Source of the DNA: Klebsiella variicola | GTDB taxonomy: Bacteria > Pseudomonadota > Gammaproteobacteria > Enterobacterales > Enterobacteriaceae | NCBI RefSeq assembly: GCF_000828055.2 | Contig: NZ_CP010523.2 | Location: 2,170,001 to 2,234,000 of the forward strand | Direction of reading: 5' to 3' | Length of the DNA: 64,000 bases | Part shown: piece by piece, positions 47,819-57,600 of the stretch | Layout of the letters: each line of letters opens with the position of its first letter | Numbering within the stretch: position 1 is the first letter of the stretch | The notes under the pieces: generated by a model | Told to the model about the DNA's origin: nothing | The model's database searches: none | The model's input: the letters and a program-made list of their open reading frames with translations, nothing else | Position numbers and translations under genes: made by a program

Positions 47819-48580
47819 CTAAACGACGAAATGAATGTGTTTTTTACCGTGGTAAGGGGAGATCTCGATTTTGGTTTTCACCCGGAAAACGTCCCACAGC
47901 AGCGCTTCGGACAAAATCTCCTCCGGCGTCCCGCTGGCGAGGATCTGCCCCTGCTGCATCACGATCAGCGAATCGCAGAACATCGCGGCATGGTTAAGAT
48001 CGTGAATGGCCACAATGCTGGTCACCGGCAGCTCGCTGATCAACTGCATTAACTGCATCTGATGGTGTATATCCAGATGGTTGGTAGGCTCATCCAGCAG
48101 GATTTCGCTCGGGCTCTGCGCCAGCGCGCGGGCGATATGCACCCGCTGCCGCTCGCCGCCGGAGAGGCTTAACCATCCCTGCTCGCTTTTTTCCAGCATC
48201 GCCACCCGCTGCAGCGCGGCGGTGATCGCCTCATCATCCTGAGCGCTCCAGTTTGAAAACGGGGAGTGGTGGGGAATGCGCCCCAGGCGCACGACGTCGC
48301 GCACCCGCATATTGGCCTCGGTCATGCCGTGTTGCTCGACGAAAGCCACGCGGCGGGCGAGCTGCTTTTTCGCCATCCGGGTGATGTCCTGGCCGTCGAG
48401 GGTGACGCGACCCGCATCCGGGCGGCGCAGGCCCGCCAGAACGCGCAGCAGCGAGGATTTGCCGCAGCCGTTGGGCCCCAGCAGTCCGACCGTTTCGCCG
48501 CGCGACACCCGCAGCGAGACATTATTGACGATGACCTTTTTGCCTGCCTTCCAGGTAATATTTTCAGCGCAAATACTCAT
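47819..48580 (-). CDS. Iron/siderophore-type ABC transporter ATPase
   Basis: This 253-residue FepC/BtuD-type ATPase has Walker A GPNGCGKSS (about 37-45), signature LSLSGGERQRVHIARAL, Walker B EILLDEPTNHLD and switch His in VAIHDLNH. The start is the ATG at 48580, which overlaps the permease stop (TGATG); a GTG one codon earlier is possible. It forms the importer with the FecCD permease and binding protein directly upstream. Confidence 0.9.
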   Translation of the reverse strand: MSICAENITWKAGKKVIVNNVSLRVSRGETVGLLGPNGCGKSSLLRVLAGLRRPDAGRVTLDGQDITRMAKKQLARRVAFVEQHGMTEANMRVRDVVRLGRIPHHSPFSNWSAQDDEAITAALQRVAMLEKSEQGWLSLSGGERQRVHIARALAQSPSEILLDEPTNHLDIHHQMQLMQLISELPVTSIVAIHDLNHAAMFCDSLIVMQQGQILASGTPEEILSEALLWDVFRVKTKIEISPYHGKKHIHFVV

Positions 48581-49617
48581 CACTTATTCCTTGAGCGGTA
48601 GATAATCACGGCAAAGAAAGGCACCCCAACCAGGGCGGTTACCACCCCAACGGGCAGACTCTGCGGGGCAATCAGCAGGCGCGACGCAATGTCCGCCAGT
48701 ACCATCAATATCGCCCCTGCCAGCGCGCTGGCGATCAGCAACGTCCGGTGTAGCGGGCCAAAGAAGAAGCGCATCACGTGCGGCACCACCAGGCCGACAA
48801 AGCCGATCGAGCCGGCCATACTGACGATGGTGGCTGTGATCAGCGCCGCGGTGGTGAAGAGGATCAGGCGTACCTGTGGCACGGCAATCCCCAGCGAGGC
48901 GGCGGCATCATCGCCGAAGGTGAACGCATCCAGCGCCCGGGCATACCACAGACAGACCGCCAGGCCCGCGAGCACCACCACGATGACCAGCTGGAATTCG
49001 GGCCAGCGGACGCCGCTGAAGCTGCCCAGCAGCCAGAACATCACATCGCGCGCCTGCTGCGCGCTGGCGGAGGTGCTGATGGTGTAAGCCGTGATGGCGT
49101 TAAATAACTGCGATGCGGCAACGCCCGCCAGAATCGTACGCTCATTGCCGCCGCGCGCGCCGTTAGTCAGCAAGGCGACAAAGGCGAAGGCGGCGAAGGC
49201 CCCGGCAAAGGCGCCTGCCGAGAGGGAAATCGCGCCAGCGCCAAGGCCCAGCACCACGATCGACACCGCGCCGGTGGAGGCCCCGGCGGAGACGCCGAGG
49301 ACGTAGGGTTCCGCGAGGGCATTTTTCAGCAGGCTTTGCAGCACGACGCCGCAGATAGCGAGGCCTGCGCCGCAGCAGGCGGCGACCAGCGCGCGGCTGA
49401 GGCGGAAATCCCAGATCACGCTCTCATAGATACGGTTGAGAGGCTCAGCGGTTAAGCCGGTTCTGTTGCTGATAGCGTAAAAGACATTCTGCAGCGGGAT
49501 GGCCAGCTCGCCGACGCTGACGCCCACCGCTATCACCAGCGCCAGCACGATCACGGCCAGTAAACACCAGCCGGTGAGCAGCATGCTGCGGCGCGTCTGA
49601 AGCACGGCGACGCTCAT
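48580..49617 (-). CDS. FecCD-family ABC transporter permease
   Basis: The 345-residue inner-membrane permease has about ten helices with FecCD motifs: RLSRALVAACCGAGLAICG, NALAEPYVLGVSAGASTGA and GSIGFVGLVVPHVMRFFFG (ATPase-contact loop). The family imports ferric siderophores, haem or cobalamin. It overlaps both neighbours by a few bases, so the three ABC genes are translationally coupled. The substrate is not identifiable from sequence. Confidence 0.92.
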   Translation of the reverse strand: MSVAVLQTRRSMLLTGWCLLAVIVLALVIAVGVSVGELAIPLQNVFYAISNRTGLTAEPLNRIYESVIWDFRLSRALVAACCGAGLAICGVVLQSLLKNALAEPYVLGVSAGASTGAVSIVVLGLGAGAISLSAGAFAGAFAAFAFVALLTNGARGGNERTILAGVAASQLFNAITAYTISTSASAQQARDVMFWLLGSFSGVRWPEFQLVIVVVLAGLAVCLWYARALDAFTFGDDAAASLGIAVPQVRLILFTTAALITATIVSMAGSIGFVGLVVPHVMRFFFGPLHRTLLIASALAGAILMVLADIASRLLIAPQSLPVGVVTALVGVPFFAVIIYRSRNK

Positions 49618-50615
49618 CAGTTCAGCCCCATTTTTCTCAGCTGCTCGCCCACCTGTTCCGCGCCATAAAGCGTGCGGATGGTCGGGTTCATCGCCTGACC
49701 GTCCATGACCACGATATGGCCTTTTTTCACGGCCTCCAGCTGGCTGACGGCGGGATCGCTTTTGAGGAATTTGATCTTCTCCTCGGCCTTATCCAGCGCC
49801 CAGCGGTTACGATCCAGGCTGGAGACCACGATCACATCCGGGTTGGCGGCAATAATGCTCTCCCAGCTCACCGTGGGCCACTCGGTTTCCGAGGTAATCG
49901 CATTATGTCCGCCCAGCACACTGGCGATAAATCCGGAGGCGCTGTTTTTGCCGCCAACATAGGCATCGGCCGAAGGTGAGGCGCTGGAGAACCAGAAGAC
50001 GAAGGAGAGATCCTTTTTGCTTTTACCAAACTCCTGGCGCAGGTCGGCTTCACGTTTTTTGAAATCGGCTATCAGCGCCTGACCACGATCTTCGACGTTG
50101 AAAATGCGGGAAAAATCGCTAATTTCCTGATACAGCCAGGTCATATCCCACAGCTTTTGCCGGCTGCCGTACATATCGCCGGTGGCCTTTTTGGTGGCGC
50201 ACATCCCCGGTGAGACGTAGCTGTTTACGCCGACGGTAGCGAGATCTTCACGCTTAGCGACTTTGCTTTCCGGCCCCAGCAGCAGCGGCAACTGGGCGGG
50301 AACGAAATCGGGATTTTGCGCCAGCACGGATTCCAGGCTCGGAATTTCCACCGTCAGGGTTTTAATCTTCGCGTTTTGCTCAGCCAGCTGCGGTAAAACG
50401 CTGGTCGGCCAAAAGGCGCTGGCGACCACCTGCTTTTGCAGCCCGAGCAGCAGCAGAATTTCGACCGTATTTTGCCCCAGCGCGACCACGCGCTCCGGCG
50501 GCCGGGTGAAGGTCTCCTGATAGCCACAGTTTTCAATCGTCAGGGGGTAGGTTGTTGCCAGCGCGGAACTGACGGCGGTGAACATCAAGCCTAACGCGCA
50601 GAGGACCTTCTTCAT
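49617..50615 (-). CDS. Iron/siderophore-type ABC substrate-binding protein
   Basis: The 332-residue periplasmic protein has a Sec signal peptide (MKKVLCALGLMFTAVSSALA, cleavage after ALA) and the two-lobed FepB/BtuF (FecB) fold with the typical opening FTRPPERVVALGQNTVEILL and VSWESIIAANPDVIVVSS. Mature Cys residues occur in IENCGYQE and SPGMCATKK. It is the first gene of the operon and is preceded by a Fur-like box. The ligand could be a ferric siderophore, another metallophore or a haem-like compound. Confidence 0.9.
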   Translation of the reverse strand: MKKVLCALGLMFTAVSSALATTYPLTIENCGYQETFTRPPERVVALGQNTVEILLLLGLQKQVVASAFWPTSVLPQLAEQNAKIKTLTVEIPSLESVLAQNPDFVPAQLPLLLGPESKVAKREDLATVGVNSYVSPGMCATKKATGDMYGSRQKLWDMTWLYQEISDFSRIFNVEDRGQALIADFKKREADLRQEFGKSKKDLSFVFWFSSASPSADAYVGGKNSASGFIASVLGGHNAITSETEWPTVSWESIIAANPDVIVVSSLDRNRWALDKAEEKIKFLKSDPAVSQLEAVKKGHIVVMDGQAMNPTIRTLYGAEQVGEQLRKMGLN

Positions 50616-50666
50616 TAAACGCTATCCTTGTAAACAGGCGAGTGGATGACCAGCAATGGGAGTAAT

Positions 50667-50685
50667 GCAAATGAAACTCATTATT
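50667..50685 (-). promoter_or_regulatory. Fur-like box upstream of the ABC/MFS operon
   Basis: GCAAATGAAACTCATTATT (+ strand) matches the Fur 19-mer at 14 of 19 positions and lies about 52 bases before the binding-protein start. Iron repression of the operon is likely. Confidence 0.55.
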
Positions 50686-50772
50686 GGGGCGGGGTTTTAT
50701 ACAATGCCATATTTACAGTGTCAATGAGTGACTATTTCGGCAGGCAATGAAATGCCCGCGCGATGGGGCGGG

Positions 50773-51684
50773 TCAGCTCGCCAGTGGGCCACGAATATAC
50801 GCCTGCAACCCCTGGGCGAGAAAATCAAATACCCGCTTACAGGCAGGGCTGTGGCGCAGATCCTCATGCATTACCAGCCAGGTATCGAGATTCAGGGAAA
50901 AGTCGGCCGCCAGTACTCGCTGCAGGGGAATAATGCCATCCGCAAGGGGCACCTGGCAGATGCCGATCCCCGCCCCGGCGCGGATCAGGCTCAACTGGGC
51001 GAGGTCGCTATCGGTCCGCATCGCGAACGCTTCGCGCTGAAATCGGGGGTAAGCCTGCAGGGCCCGGCGAACAAGTGGGGTGGCGCTATCGAAACCAATT
51101 AGCGCGTGGCTGGCCAGATCGTCGAGGGTAGCGGGCAGGCCCTGGCGCGTCAGGTAGGCGGCGGTGGCATGTAACCCAAGCTCGATCCTGCCGAGACGGC
51201 GGGCGATAAGCTGCTCCTGCTGCGGGGCGACCATCCGCACCGCAATATCCGCCTCCCGGTGAAGTAGATCCTGAAACCGATTGGAGAGCATCAGTTCGAT
51301 GACGATATTCGGGCACGCCTGCCTGAGCCGGGCAACCAGCGGCGGCAGCACCTCGGCGCCGACCACCTCGCTGGCGGCCACCCGCACCACGCCACGCAGA
51401 TCGGTTTTGTCGCGACTGAAGTTGGCCGCCGTGCGTTCCAGCGCCCGGGCGGTATTGTCCATCGCCTCGGCGTGCACCCGCAGCGCCAGCGCCGCGTCGG
51501 TCGCCAGCAGGCCGGTCTGCGAGCGGGTAAATAAGGCCTGGCCGAGCGCGGCCTCCAGCCCGGCAATATGGCGCCCCGCCGTCGGCTGGGTGATGTTCAG
51601 GGTGCGCGATGCGCCCGATAAGGAACCTTCCTGCAGGACGGCGAGAAAGGTTCGGTACCACTCCCAGGGAATAGAGGTATTCAT
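50773..51684 (-). CDS. LysR-family regulator divergent from an SDR gene
   Basis: This 303-residue regulator has an N-terminal helix-turn-helix (about 8-65, GSLSGASRTLNITQPTAGRH) and a LysR effector domain. The start MNTSIPWEWYRTFLAVLQEG at 51684 is set by the family N-terminus; the long frame open from 52077 runs into the divergent gene. It is 96 bases from the oppositely oriented SDR gene, which is its most likely target. The inducer is unknown. Confidence 0.88.
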   Translation of the reverse strand: MNTSIPWEWYRTFLAVLQEGSLSGASRTLNITQPTAGRHIAGLEAALGQALFTRSQTGLLATDAALALRVHAEAMDNTARALERTAANFSRDKTDLRGVVRVAASEVVGAEVLPPLVARLRQACPNIVIELMLSNRFQDLLHREADIAVRMVAPQQEQLIARRLGRIELGLHATAAYLTRQGLPATLDDLASHALIGFDSATPLVRRALQAYPRFQREAFAMRTDSDLAQLSLIRAGAGIGICQVPLADGIIPLQRVLAADFSLNLDTWLVMHEDLRHSPACKRVFDFLAQGLQAYIRGPLAS

Positions 51685-51780
51685 ACAAAAATGTATAGCT
51701 GCTCGATGATGGTATGCAATTTCATTTGATATGAGCGGCAGGTAGGCTGTCAAGCATCCATTAGCGAACGGGGAAAGAGG

Positions 51781-52776
51781 ATGAACAGCAGCGGCAAGGT
51801 ACTTATTCTGGGAGCAAGCGGGGGCATTGGCGGGGAAGTGGCGCGCCGGCTGGTGGCGGACAACTGGCAGGTTCGGGCGCTGAAGCGCGGCGCTCAGATT
51901 CGCGGTCCCGCAGATGGCATGCAGTGGATAGCCGGCGACGCGCTGAATGCCGGGCAGGTTGCGGCGGCGGCTGCCGGTTGCGACGTTATCGTCCATGCGG
52001 TCAATCCGCCGGGCTACCGGCACTGGCGGCAACAGGTACTGCCCATGCTGCACAACACCCTGCAGGCCGCCGAACAACAGCGGGCGTTAGTTGTTCTGCC
52101 CGGCACGGTCTACAACTATGGACCGGATGCCTTTCCGCTGATTGCTGAAGCGGCCCCTCAGCAACCGGTGACCCGTAAAGGCGCTATTCGGGTGGAGATG
52201 GAGCTGGCGCTGGAGGATTACGTGCAGCGCGGCGGCCGGGCGTTGATTGTTCGGGCGGGCGATTTTTTTGGTCCACGCGCCGGAAATAACTGGTTTTCTC
52301 AGGGGCTGGTCAAGCCTGGTCAGCTTCCCCGCGTCATTAGCCGCCCCGGGGCGATCGGCGTCGGGCATCAGTGGGCTTATCTGCCCGACGTCGCCGACAC
52401 CATCGCCGCGCTGCTGGCCCGCAGGCATGAGCTTGAGCCGTTTGCTCGCTTTCATATGCAGGGCCACTGGGACCCGGACGGCAGCGAAATGAGTCAGGCG
52501 ATCCAGCGGGTGGTCGTCCGCTATGGCGGCCGAGCGGCAGTGAAGTCTTTTCCCTGGTGGCTGGTAAAGCTGGCGGCGCCCTTTAACGCCACCCTGCGGG
52601 AAATGGTCGAGATGCACTATCTCTGGCGTCTGCCGGTACGCCTGCGCAACGATAAACTGGTTGATTTTTTAGGCGCGGAGCAGCATACCCCACTCGACAG
52701 CGCGGTGCTTCAGACGCTGCAAGGCCTGGGTTGTCTGCCCGCCGGCGCGATAAACCAAGAGGAGGGTGAGGCGTAA
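51781..52776 (+). CDS. SDR/NAD(P)-dependent epimerase-like protein
   Basis: This 331-residue protein has an N-terminal Rossmann fold with glycine motif LGASGGIGG (about 10-18), followed by DVIVHAVNPPGY and the extended-SDR segment VYNYGPDAFPL. The family includes NAD(P)-dependent sugar epimerases and reductases. The classical YxxxK pair is not evident after VYNYGP, so the activity is uncertain. It is controlled probably by the divergent LysR gene. GGAAAGAGG lies right before the ATG. Confidence 0.78.
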   Translation: MNSSGKVLILGASGGIGGEVARRLVADNWQVRALKRGAQIRGPADGMQWIAGDALNAGQVAAAAAGCDVIVHAVNPPGYRHWRQQVLPMLHNTLQAAEQQRALVVLPGTVYNYGPDAFPLIAEAAPQQPVTRKGAIRVEMELALEDYVQRGGRALIVRAGDFFGPRAGNNWFSQGLVKPGQLPRVISRPGAIGVGHQWAYLPDVADTIAALLARRHELEPFARFHMQGHWDPDGSEMSQAIQRVVVRYGGRAAVKSFPWWLVKLAAPFNATLREMVEMHYLWRLPVRLRNDKLVDFLGAEQHTPLDSAVLQTLQGLGCLPAGAINQEEGEA

Positions 52777-52809
52777 CGCGGCAAGAGGATCACAGAGCGG
52801 GGTGTTATT

Positions 52810-52833
52810 GTGACCAAATCATAATAACGTCAC
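52810..52833 (+). promoter_or_regulatory. Putative TetR operator upstream of tetR
   Basis: GTGAC-N14-GTCAC (52810-52833), 38 bases before the tetR start. The same half-sites at the same 14-base spacing recur before the RND adaptor gene, so autoregulation is likely. Confidence 0.5.
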
Positions 52834-52871
52834 TCGTTGTCAAACGATAGCGATCGCATTAAGCTAAACGG

Positions 52872-53486
52872 ATGACGAAAAATACCCCCCCCCCTGCAAG
52901 CCGTGGTCCCCATGACCACAGCGTTCGGGACCAGATTCTTGACGCGGCCATGGCGCACTTTAGTCGCTATGGCTATGAGAAAACGACGGTCACCGATCTC
53001 GCCAAAGCGATAGGCTTTTCCAAAGCCTATATCTATAAATTCTTTGACTCCAAGCAGGCGATTGGCGAGGCGATTTGCGCCAGCCGGCTGGAGAAGATCA
53101 TGGTGGCCGTCAGCGCGGCTATCGCCGATGCGCCGTCCGCCAGCGAGAAACTGCGCCGCCTGTTCCGGGCGCTGACCGAGGCCGGCAGTGAATTGTTTTT
53201 TGAGGATCGCAAACTGTACGACATCGCCGCCGTCGCAGCGCGCGATAAATGGCCTTCAACGGAACAGTATGCCGGTCATCTGCAGCAGTTGATTGGTCAA
53301 ATCCTTGTCGAAGGCCGCCAGGCGGGTGAGTTCGAGCGCAAAACCCCGCTGGATGAGGCAACCCTGGCGGTCTATATGGTGATGTGTCCTTTCATCAACC
53401 CGGTGCAGTTGCAATACAATCTCGACACCGCGCCCACCGCGGCGGTGCTGCTTGCCTCCCTGATCCTGAGAAGTCTCTCCCCCTGA
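52872..53486 (+). CDS. TetR-family repressor of the RND pump
   Basis: This 204-residue regulator has an N-terminal TetR DNA-binding domain (about 18-65, KTTVTDLAKAIGFSKAYIYKFF) and a ligand-binding C-terminal domain. It lies 74 bases upstream of the pump genes in the same orientation. Codons 5-8 (Thr-Pro-Pro-Pro) are written in a run of ten C (52885-52894); slippage would put the frame out before the DNA-binding domain. Repression of its own gene and the pump is inferred from the shared palindromes. Confidence 0.88.
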   Translation: MTKNTPPPASRGPHDHSVRDQILDAAMAHFSRYGYEKTTVTDLAKAIGFSKAYIYKFFDSKQAIGEAICASRLEKIMVAVSAAIADAPSASEKLRRLFRALTEAGSELFFEDRKLYDIAAVAARDKWPSTEQYAGHLQQLIGQILVEGRQAGEFERKTPLDEATLAVYMVMCPFINPVQLQYNLDTAPTAAVLLASLILRSLSP

Positions 53487-53487
53487 T

Positions 53488-53535
53488 TGGTGACTATTGA
53501 CTTTATTGGTCACTAGTCTGAGAATGCGGTCACTG
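53488..53535 (+). promoter_or_regulatory. Putative TetR operator array and promoter of the RND pump
   Basis: TGGTGACTA (53488), TGGTCACTA (53507) and CGGTCACTG (53527) repeat at 19-20 base steps, two helical turns apart. GTGAC 53490-53494 and GTCAC 53509-53513 form the same N14 palindrome as before tetR. A -35-like TTGACT (53497-53502) with a 17-base spacer to GAGAAT (53520-53525) overlaps the array. Confidence 0.5.
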
Positions 53536-53560
53536 TCCGGTCTTTTCATTAAGGTGACCC

Positions 53561-54670
53561 ATGCTCAGGCTCAATGCCGTCCATCTTGCCGTCTGCCTCC
53601 TGCCGCTGGCCCTCGCGGGCTGCGGCGAACCTGCCGATCATGACGATCCCCGCACCCGGCCGCCGCTGGTCCGGGTGGCGACCGTCGAGCGCGCGGAGGC
53701 CAGCTCGCGGGCCTTTACCGGCGTGGTGGTCGCTCGTACCCAAAGCGATCTCGGCTTCCGGGTATCGGGAAAAATCCTTGCCCGGCTGGTGGAGACCGGG
53801 CAGAGCGTCAAGCGCGGTCAACTGCTGCTGCGTCTGGATCCGGCTGATTTAACCTTGCAGGCGCAGTCTCAACAGCGGGCCGTGGATGCCGCGCGGGCGC
53901 GAGCCAAAAAGGCGACCAACGATCTGGCCCGCTATCGCGGCCTGGTGGCGAGCGGCGCCGTCTCGGCCGCGGAATTCGACCAGGTTAACGCAGCGGCAGA
54001 GGCGGCGAGAGCCGACCTGAGCGCGGCCCAGGCGCAGGCCAATGTGGCGCAAAACGCCACCGGCTATGCCGGACTGCTGGCGGACGCTGACGGCGTGGTG
54101 GTGGAAACGCTTGCCGAACCGGGGCAGGTGGTCAGCGCCGGGCAGGTGGTGATCCGCCTGGCGCGGGCGGGGCAGCGCGAAGCGCGGGTGCAGCTTCCGG
54201 AGACGCTGCGCCCGGCGGTCGGCAGCGAGGCGCTGGCGACACGCTATGGCAGCAAATCTCAGCCGGTCACGGCGACCCTGCGACTGCTTTCGGACGCGGC
54301 TGACGCCACCACCCGCACCTTTGAAGCGCGCTATGTGCTGAACGGGGCGCTGGCGAATGCGCCGCTGGGGTCTACCGTGACCCTGCGTATCGGCAGCGAC
54401 CAGGCGCCAGGCCAGGTGCTGGAGGTGCCCCTGGCGTCGCTCTACGATCCGGGCAACGGCCCTGGCGTCTGGCGCATTGCCTCGCGTCCGGCCACCGTCT
54501 CCTGGCAACCGGTGACCGTGCTCGGCCTGAATGATGAAACGGCGCGGGTGACCGGCCCGCTGAAGCCCGGCGAGCCCATCGTCGCCCTGGGCGCCCATCT
54601 TCTGCACCAGGGCGAGGCGGTGCGTCTGGCGGAACGACGCGAGCATAATGCCGCCGGGAGCCAGCCATGA
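53561..54670 (+). CDS. RND efflux periplasmic adaptor (lipoprotein)
   Basis: This 369-residue membrane-fusion protein has a lipoprotein signal (lipobox LAGC, Cys near 21). A barrel-sandwich lipoyl segment (FRVSGKILARLVETGQSVKR, about 66-85) and an alanine-rich coiled-coil hairpin (about 95-165) follow. The second lipoyl half and beta-barrel domains come last. It connects the RND pump to an outer-membrane channel. The stop overlaps the pump start (ATGA). No outer-membrane factor gene follows, so TolC is the probable partner. Confidence 0.9.
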   Translation: MLRLNAVHLAVCLLPLALAGCGEPADHDDPRTRPPLVRVATVERAEASSRAFTGVVVARTQSDLGFRVSGKILARLVETGQSVKRGQLLLRLDPADLTLQAQSQQRAVDAARARAKKATNDLARYRGLVASGAVSAAEFDQVNAAAEAARADLSAAQAQANVAQNATGYAGLLADADGVVVETLAEPGQVVSAGQVVIRLARAGQREARVQLPETLRPAVGSEALATRYGSKSQPVTATLRLLSDAADATTRTFEARYVLNGALANAPLGSTVTLRIGSDQAPGQVLEVPLASLYDPGNGPGVWRIASRPATVSWQPVTVLGLNDETARVTGPLKPGEPIVALGAHLLHQGEAVRLAERREHNAAGSQP

Positions 54671-57600
54671 GCGCCGGGCGTTTTAATCTCTCCGCGCTGG
54701 CCGTCCGCGAGCGGTCGGTGACCCTGTTTTTGATTATCCTCATCTCCGTCGCCGGGCTGGTGGCGTTCTTCGGACTCGGGCGGGCGGAAGATCCGCCCTT
54801 CACGGTCAAGCAAATGACGGTCATTACCGTCTGGCCCGGCGCCACCGCGCAGGAGATGCAGGATCAGGTCGCCGAGCCGCTGGAAAAACGGCTCCAGGAG
54901 CTGAAGTGGTACGATCGCACGGAGACCTATACCCGCCCTGGTATGGCGTTGATCACCTTGTCGCTGCAGGATCAGACCCCGCCGTCCGAGGTGCCGGAGC
55001 AGTTTTATCAGGCGCGCAAAAAGCTCGGGGATGAGGCGAAAAACCTGCCTGCCGGCGTCTCCGGCCCGATGATGAATGACGAATTCGCCGATGTCACCTT
55101 TGCCCTCTTTGCTCTGAAAGCGCGGGGAGAGCCGCCGCGGCAGCTGGTGCGTGACGCTGAAGCCCTGCGCCAGCAGCTGCTGCATGTACCCGGGGTGAAA
55201 AAAGTGAATATCCTCGGCGAACAGGCGGAGCGCATTTATCTCTCCTTTTCTCATGATCGTCTCGCCACCCTGGGCCTTTCGCCAGAGGCGATTTTTGCCG
55301 CGCTGAACAGCCAGAATGTGCTGACCGCCGCCGGGGCCATTGAGACCCGGGGCGGGCAGATCTTTATCCGCCTCGACGGGGCGTTCGACCGCCTGCAGCA
55401 GATCCGCGACACGCCGATTATTGCCGGGGGCAGAACGCTGAAACTGGCCGATGTCGCCACGGTTGAGCGAGGGTATGAAGATCCCGCGACCTTCCTGATC
55501 CGCAATCAGGGCGAACCGGCGCTGCTGCTGGGGGTGGTGATGCGCGAGGGCTGGAATGGTCTGGCGCTGGGGAAAGCGCTGGACGCCGAAACGGCCAGCA
55601 TCAATCAGAGCCTGCCGCTCGGCATGTCGTTGACCAAAGTGACCGATCAGTCGGTGAATATCAGCGCCGCGGTCGATGAGTTCATGATCAAATTCTTTGT
55701 CGCCCTGCTGGTGGTGATGGCGGTGTGCTTTGTCAGCATGGGGTGGCGCGTGGGGGTGGTGGTCGCGGCGGCGGTGCCTTTAACCCTGGCCGTGGTGTTT
55801 GTGGTAATGGAGGCGACCGGCAAAAACTTCGACCGCATCACTCTCGGCTCGCTGATCCTCGCCCTGGGCCTGCTGGTGGATGATGCCATCATTGCCATCG
55901 AAATGATGGTGGTCAAAATGGAGGAGGGGTATGACCGCCTCAAAGCCTCCGCCTATGCCTGGAGCCATACCGCGGCGCCCATGCTGGCCGGTACCCTGGT
56001 GACGGCCGTTGGCTTTATGCCCAATGGATTTGCGCAGTCCACCGCCGGGGAGTACGCCAGCAACGTGTTCTGGATCGTCGGTATCGCGCTGATTGCCTCC
56101 TGGATTGTGGCGGTGATTTTTACCCCCTGGCTGGGGGTGCACCTGTTGCCGGACAGAAAGCCCGCGGCGGCAGGCCACGCCGCGCTGTATGACACCCCGC
56201 GCTATCAGCGCTTCCGTCGGCTGCTGACCCGGGTTATCGCCCGCAAATGGCGCGTGGCCGCCAGCGTGGTGGTGCTGTTTATGGTGGCGATACTGGGAAT
56301 GAGCGTGGTGAAAAAGCAGTTTTTCCCCACCTCCGATCGTCCGGAAGTACTGGTTGAAGTACAGATGCCTTACGGGTCGTCGATTATCCAGACCAGCGCC
56401 GCGACGGCGAAAATTGAGCACTGGCTGCAGCAGCAGCCGGAGGCGAAGATTGTCACCAGCTATATCGGCCAGGGCGCGCCGCGCTTTTACCTGGCGATGG
56501 CCCCGGAGTTGCCCGATCCCTCCTTTGCCAAACTGGTGGTGTTGACCGACGGTCAGGACGCCCGCGAGGCGCTCAAGCGGCGGCTGCGGGAGGCGGTGGC
56601 CAATGGCCTGGCGCCGGAAGCGCGGGTGCGCGTCACTCAGCTGGTCTTTGGCCCTTATTCGCCCTATCCGGTTGCCTGGCGGGTGATGGGGCCCGATCCG
56701 CACACCTTGCTCGACATCGCCGAACGGGTTAAATCGGTACTGCAGGCCAGTCCGCTGATGCGCACCGTCAATAGCGACTGGGGTTCGCGGGTGCCGGTGA
56801 TGCATTTCAGCCTCAATCAGGACCGGCTGCAGGCGAGCGGACTCAGCTCCCAGTCCGTCGCCCAGCAGCTGCAGTTCCTGCTGTCAGGGATCCCCATCAC
56901 CACTGTTCGGGAAGATATTCGCGCCGTGCAGGTCATCGGCCGCGCGGCGGGCGATATCCGTCTGGATCCGGCGAAAATCGCCGACTTCACCCTGGTGGGC
57001 AGCGGCGGGCAGCGGGTTCCCTTGTCACAGATTGGCGACGTGTCGATCAGAATGGAGGACCCGCTGCTTCGCCGTCGCGATCGCACGCCGACCATCACCG
57101 TCCGCGGAGATGTCGCGGATAACCTGCAGCCGCCGGATGTCTCCACCGCGCTGATGAAATCGCTGCAGCCCATTATCGACTCGCTGCCGCCGGGGTATCG
57201 CATCGAGACGGCGGGGTCGATCGAGGAGTCAGGCAAAGCCACGCGGGCGATGGTGCCGTTATTTCCCATCATGATCGCCCTCACGCTGCTGATCATTATC
57301 CTGCAGGTGCGTTCGCTGTCGGCGATGGTCATGGTTTTCCTGACCGCGCCGCTGGGGCTGATTGGCGTGGTGCCGACACTGCTGCTGTTCAATCAGCCGT
57401 TTGGCATCAATGCTCTTGTGGGCCTGATCGCCCTGTCGGGGATCCTGATGCGCAATACGCTGATCCTGATTGGCCAAATCCACCACAACGAACAGGCAGG
57501 GCTCGATCCGTTCCACGCGGTGGTGGAGGCGACGGTGCAGCGCGCCCGCCCGGTTCTGCTGACCGCGCTGGCGGCGATCCTGGCGTTCATTCCGCTCACC

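Noticed and set aside
51685-52077. 131-residue N-terminal extension of the LysR regulator
   Set aside because: It runs antisense through the divergent SDR gene; the LysR domain starts at 51684.
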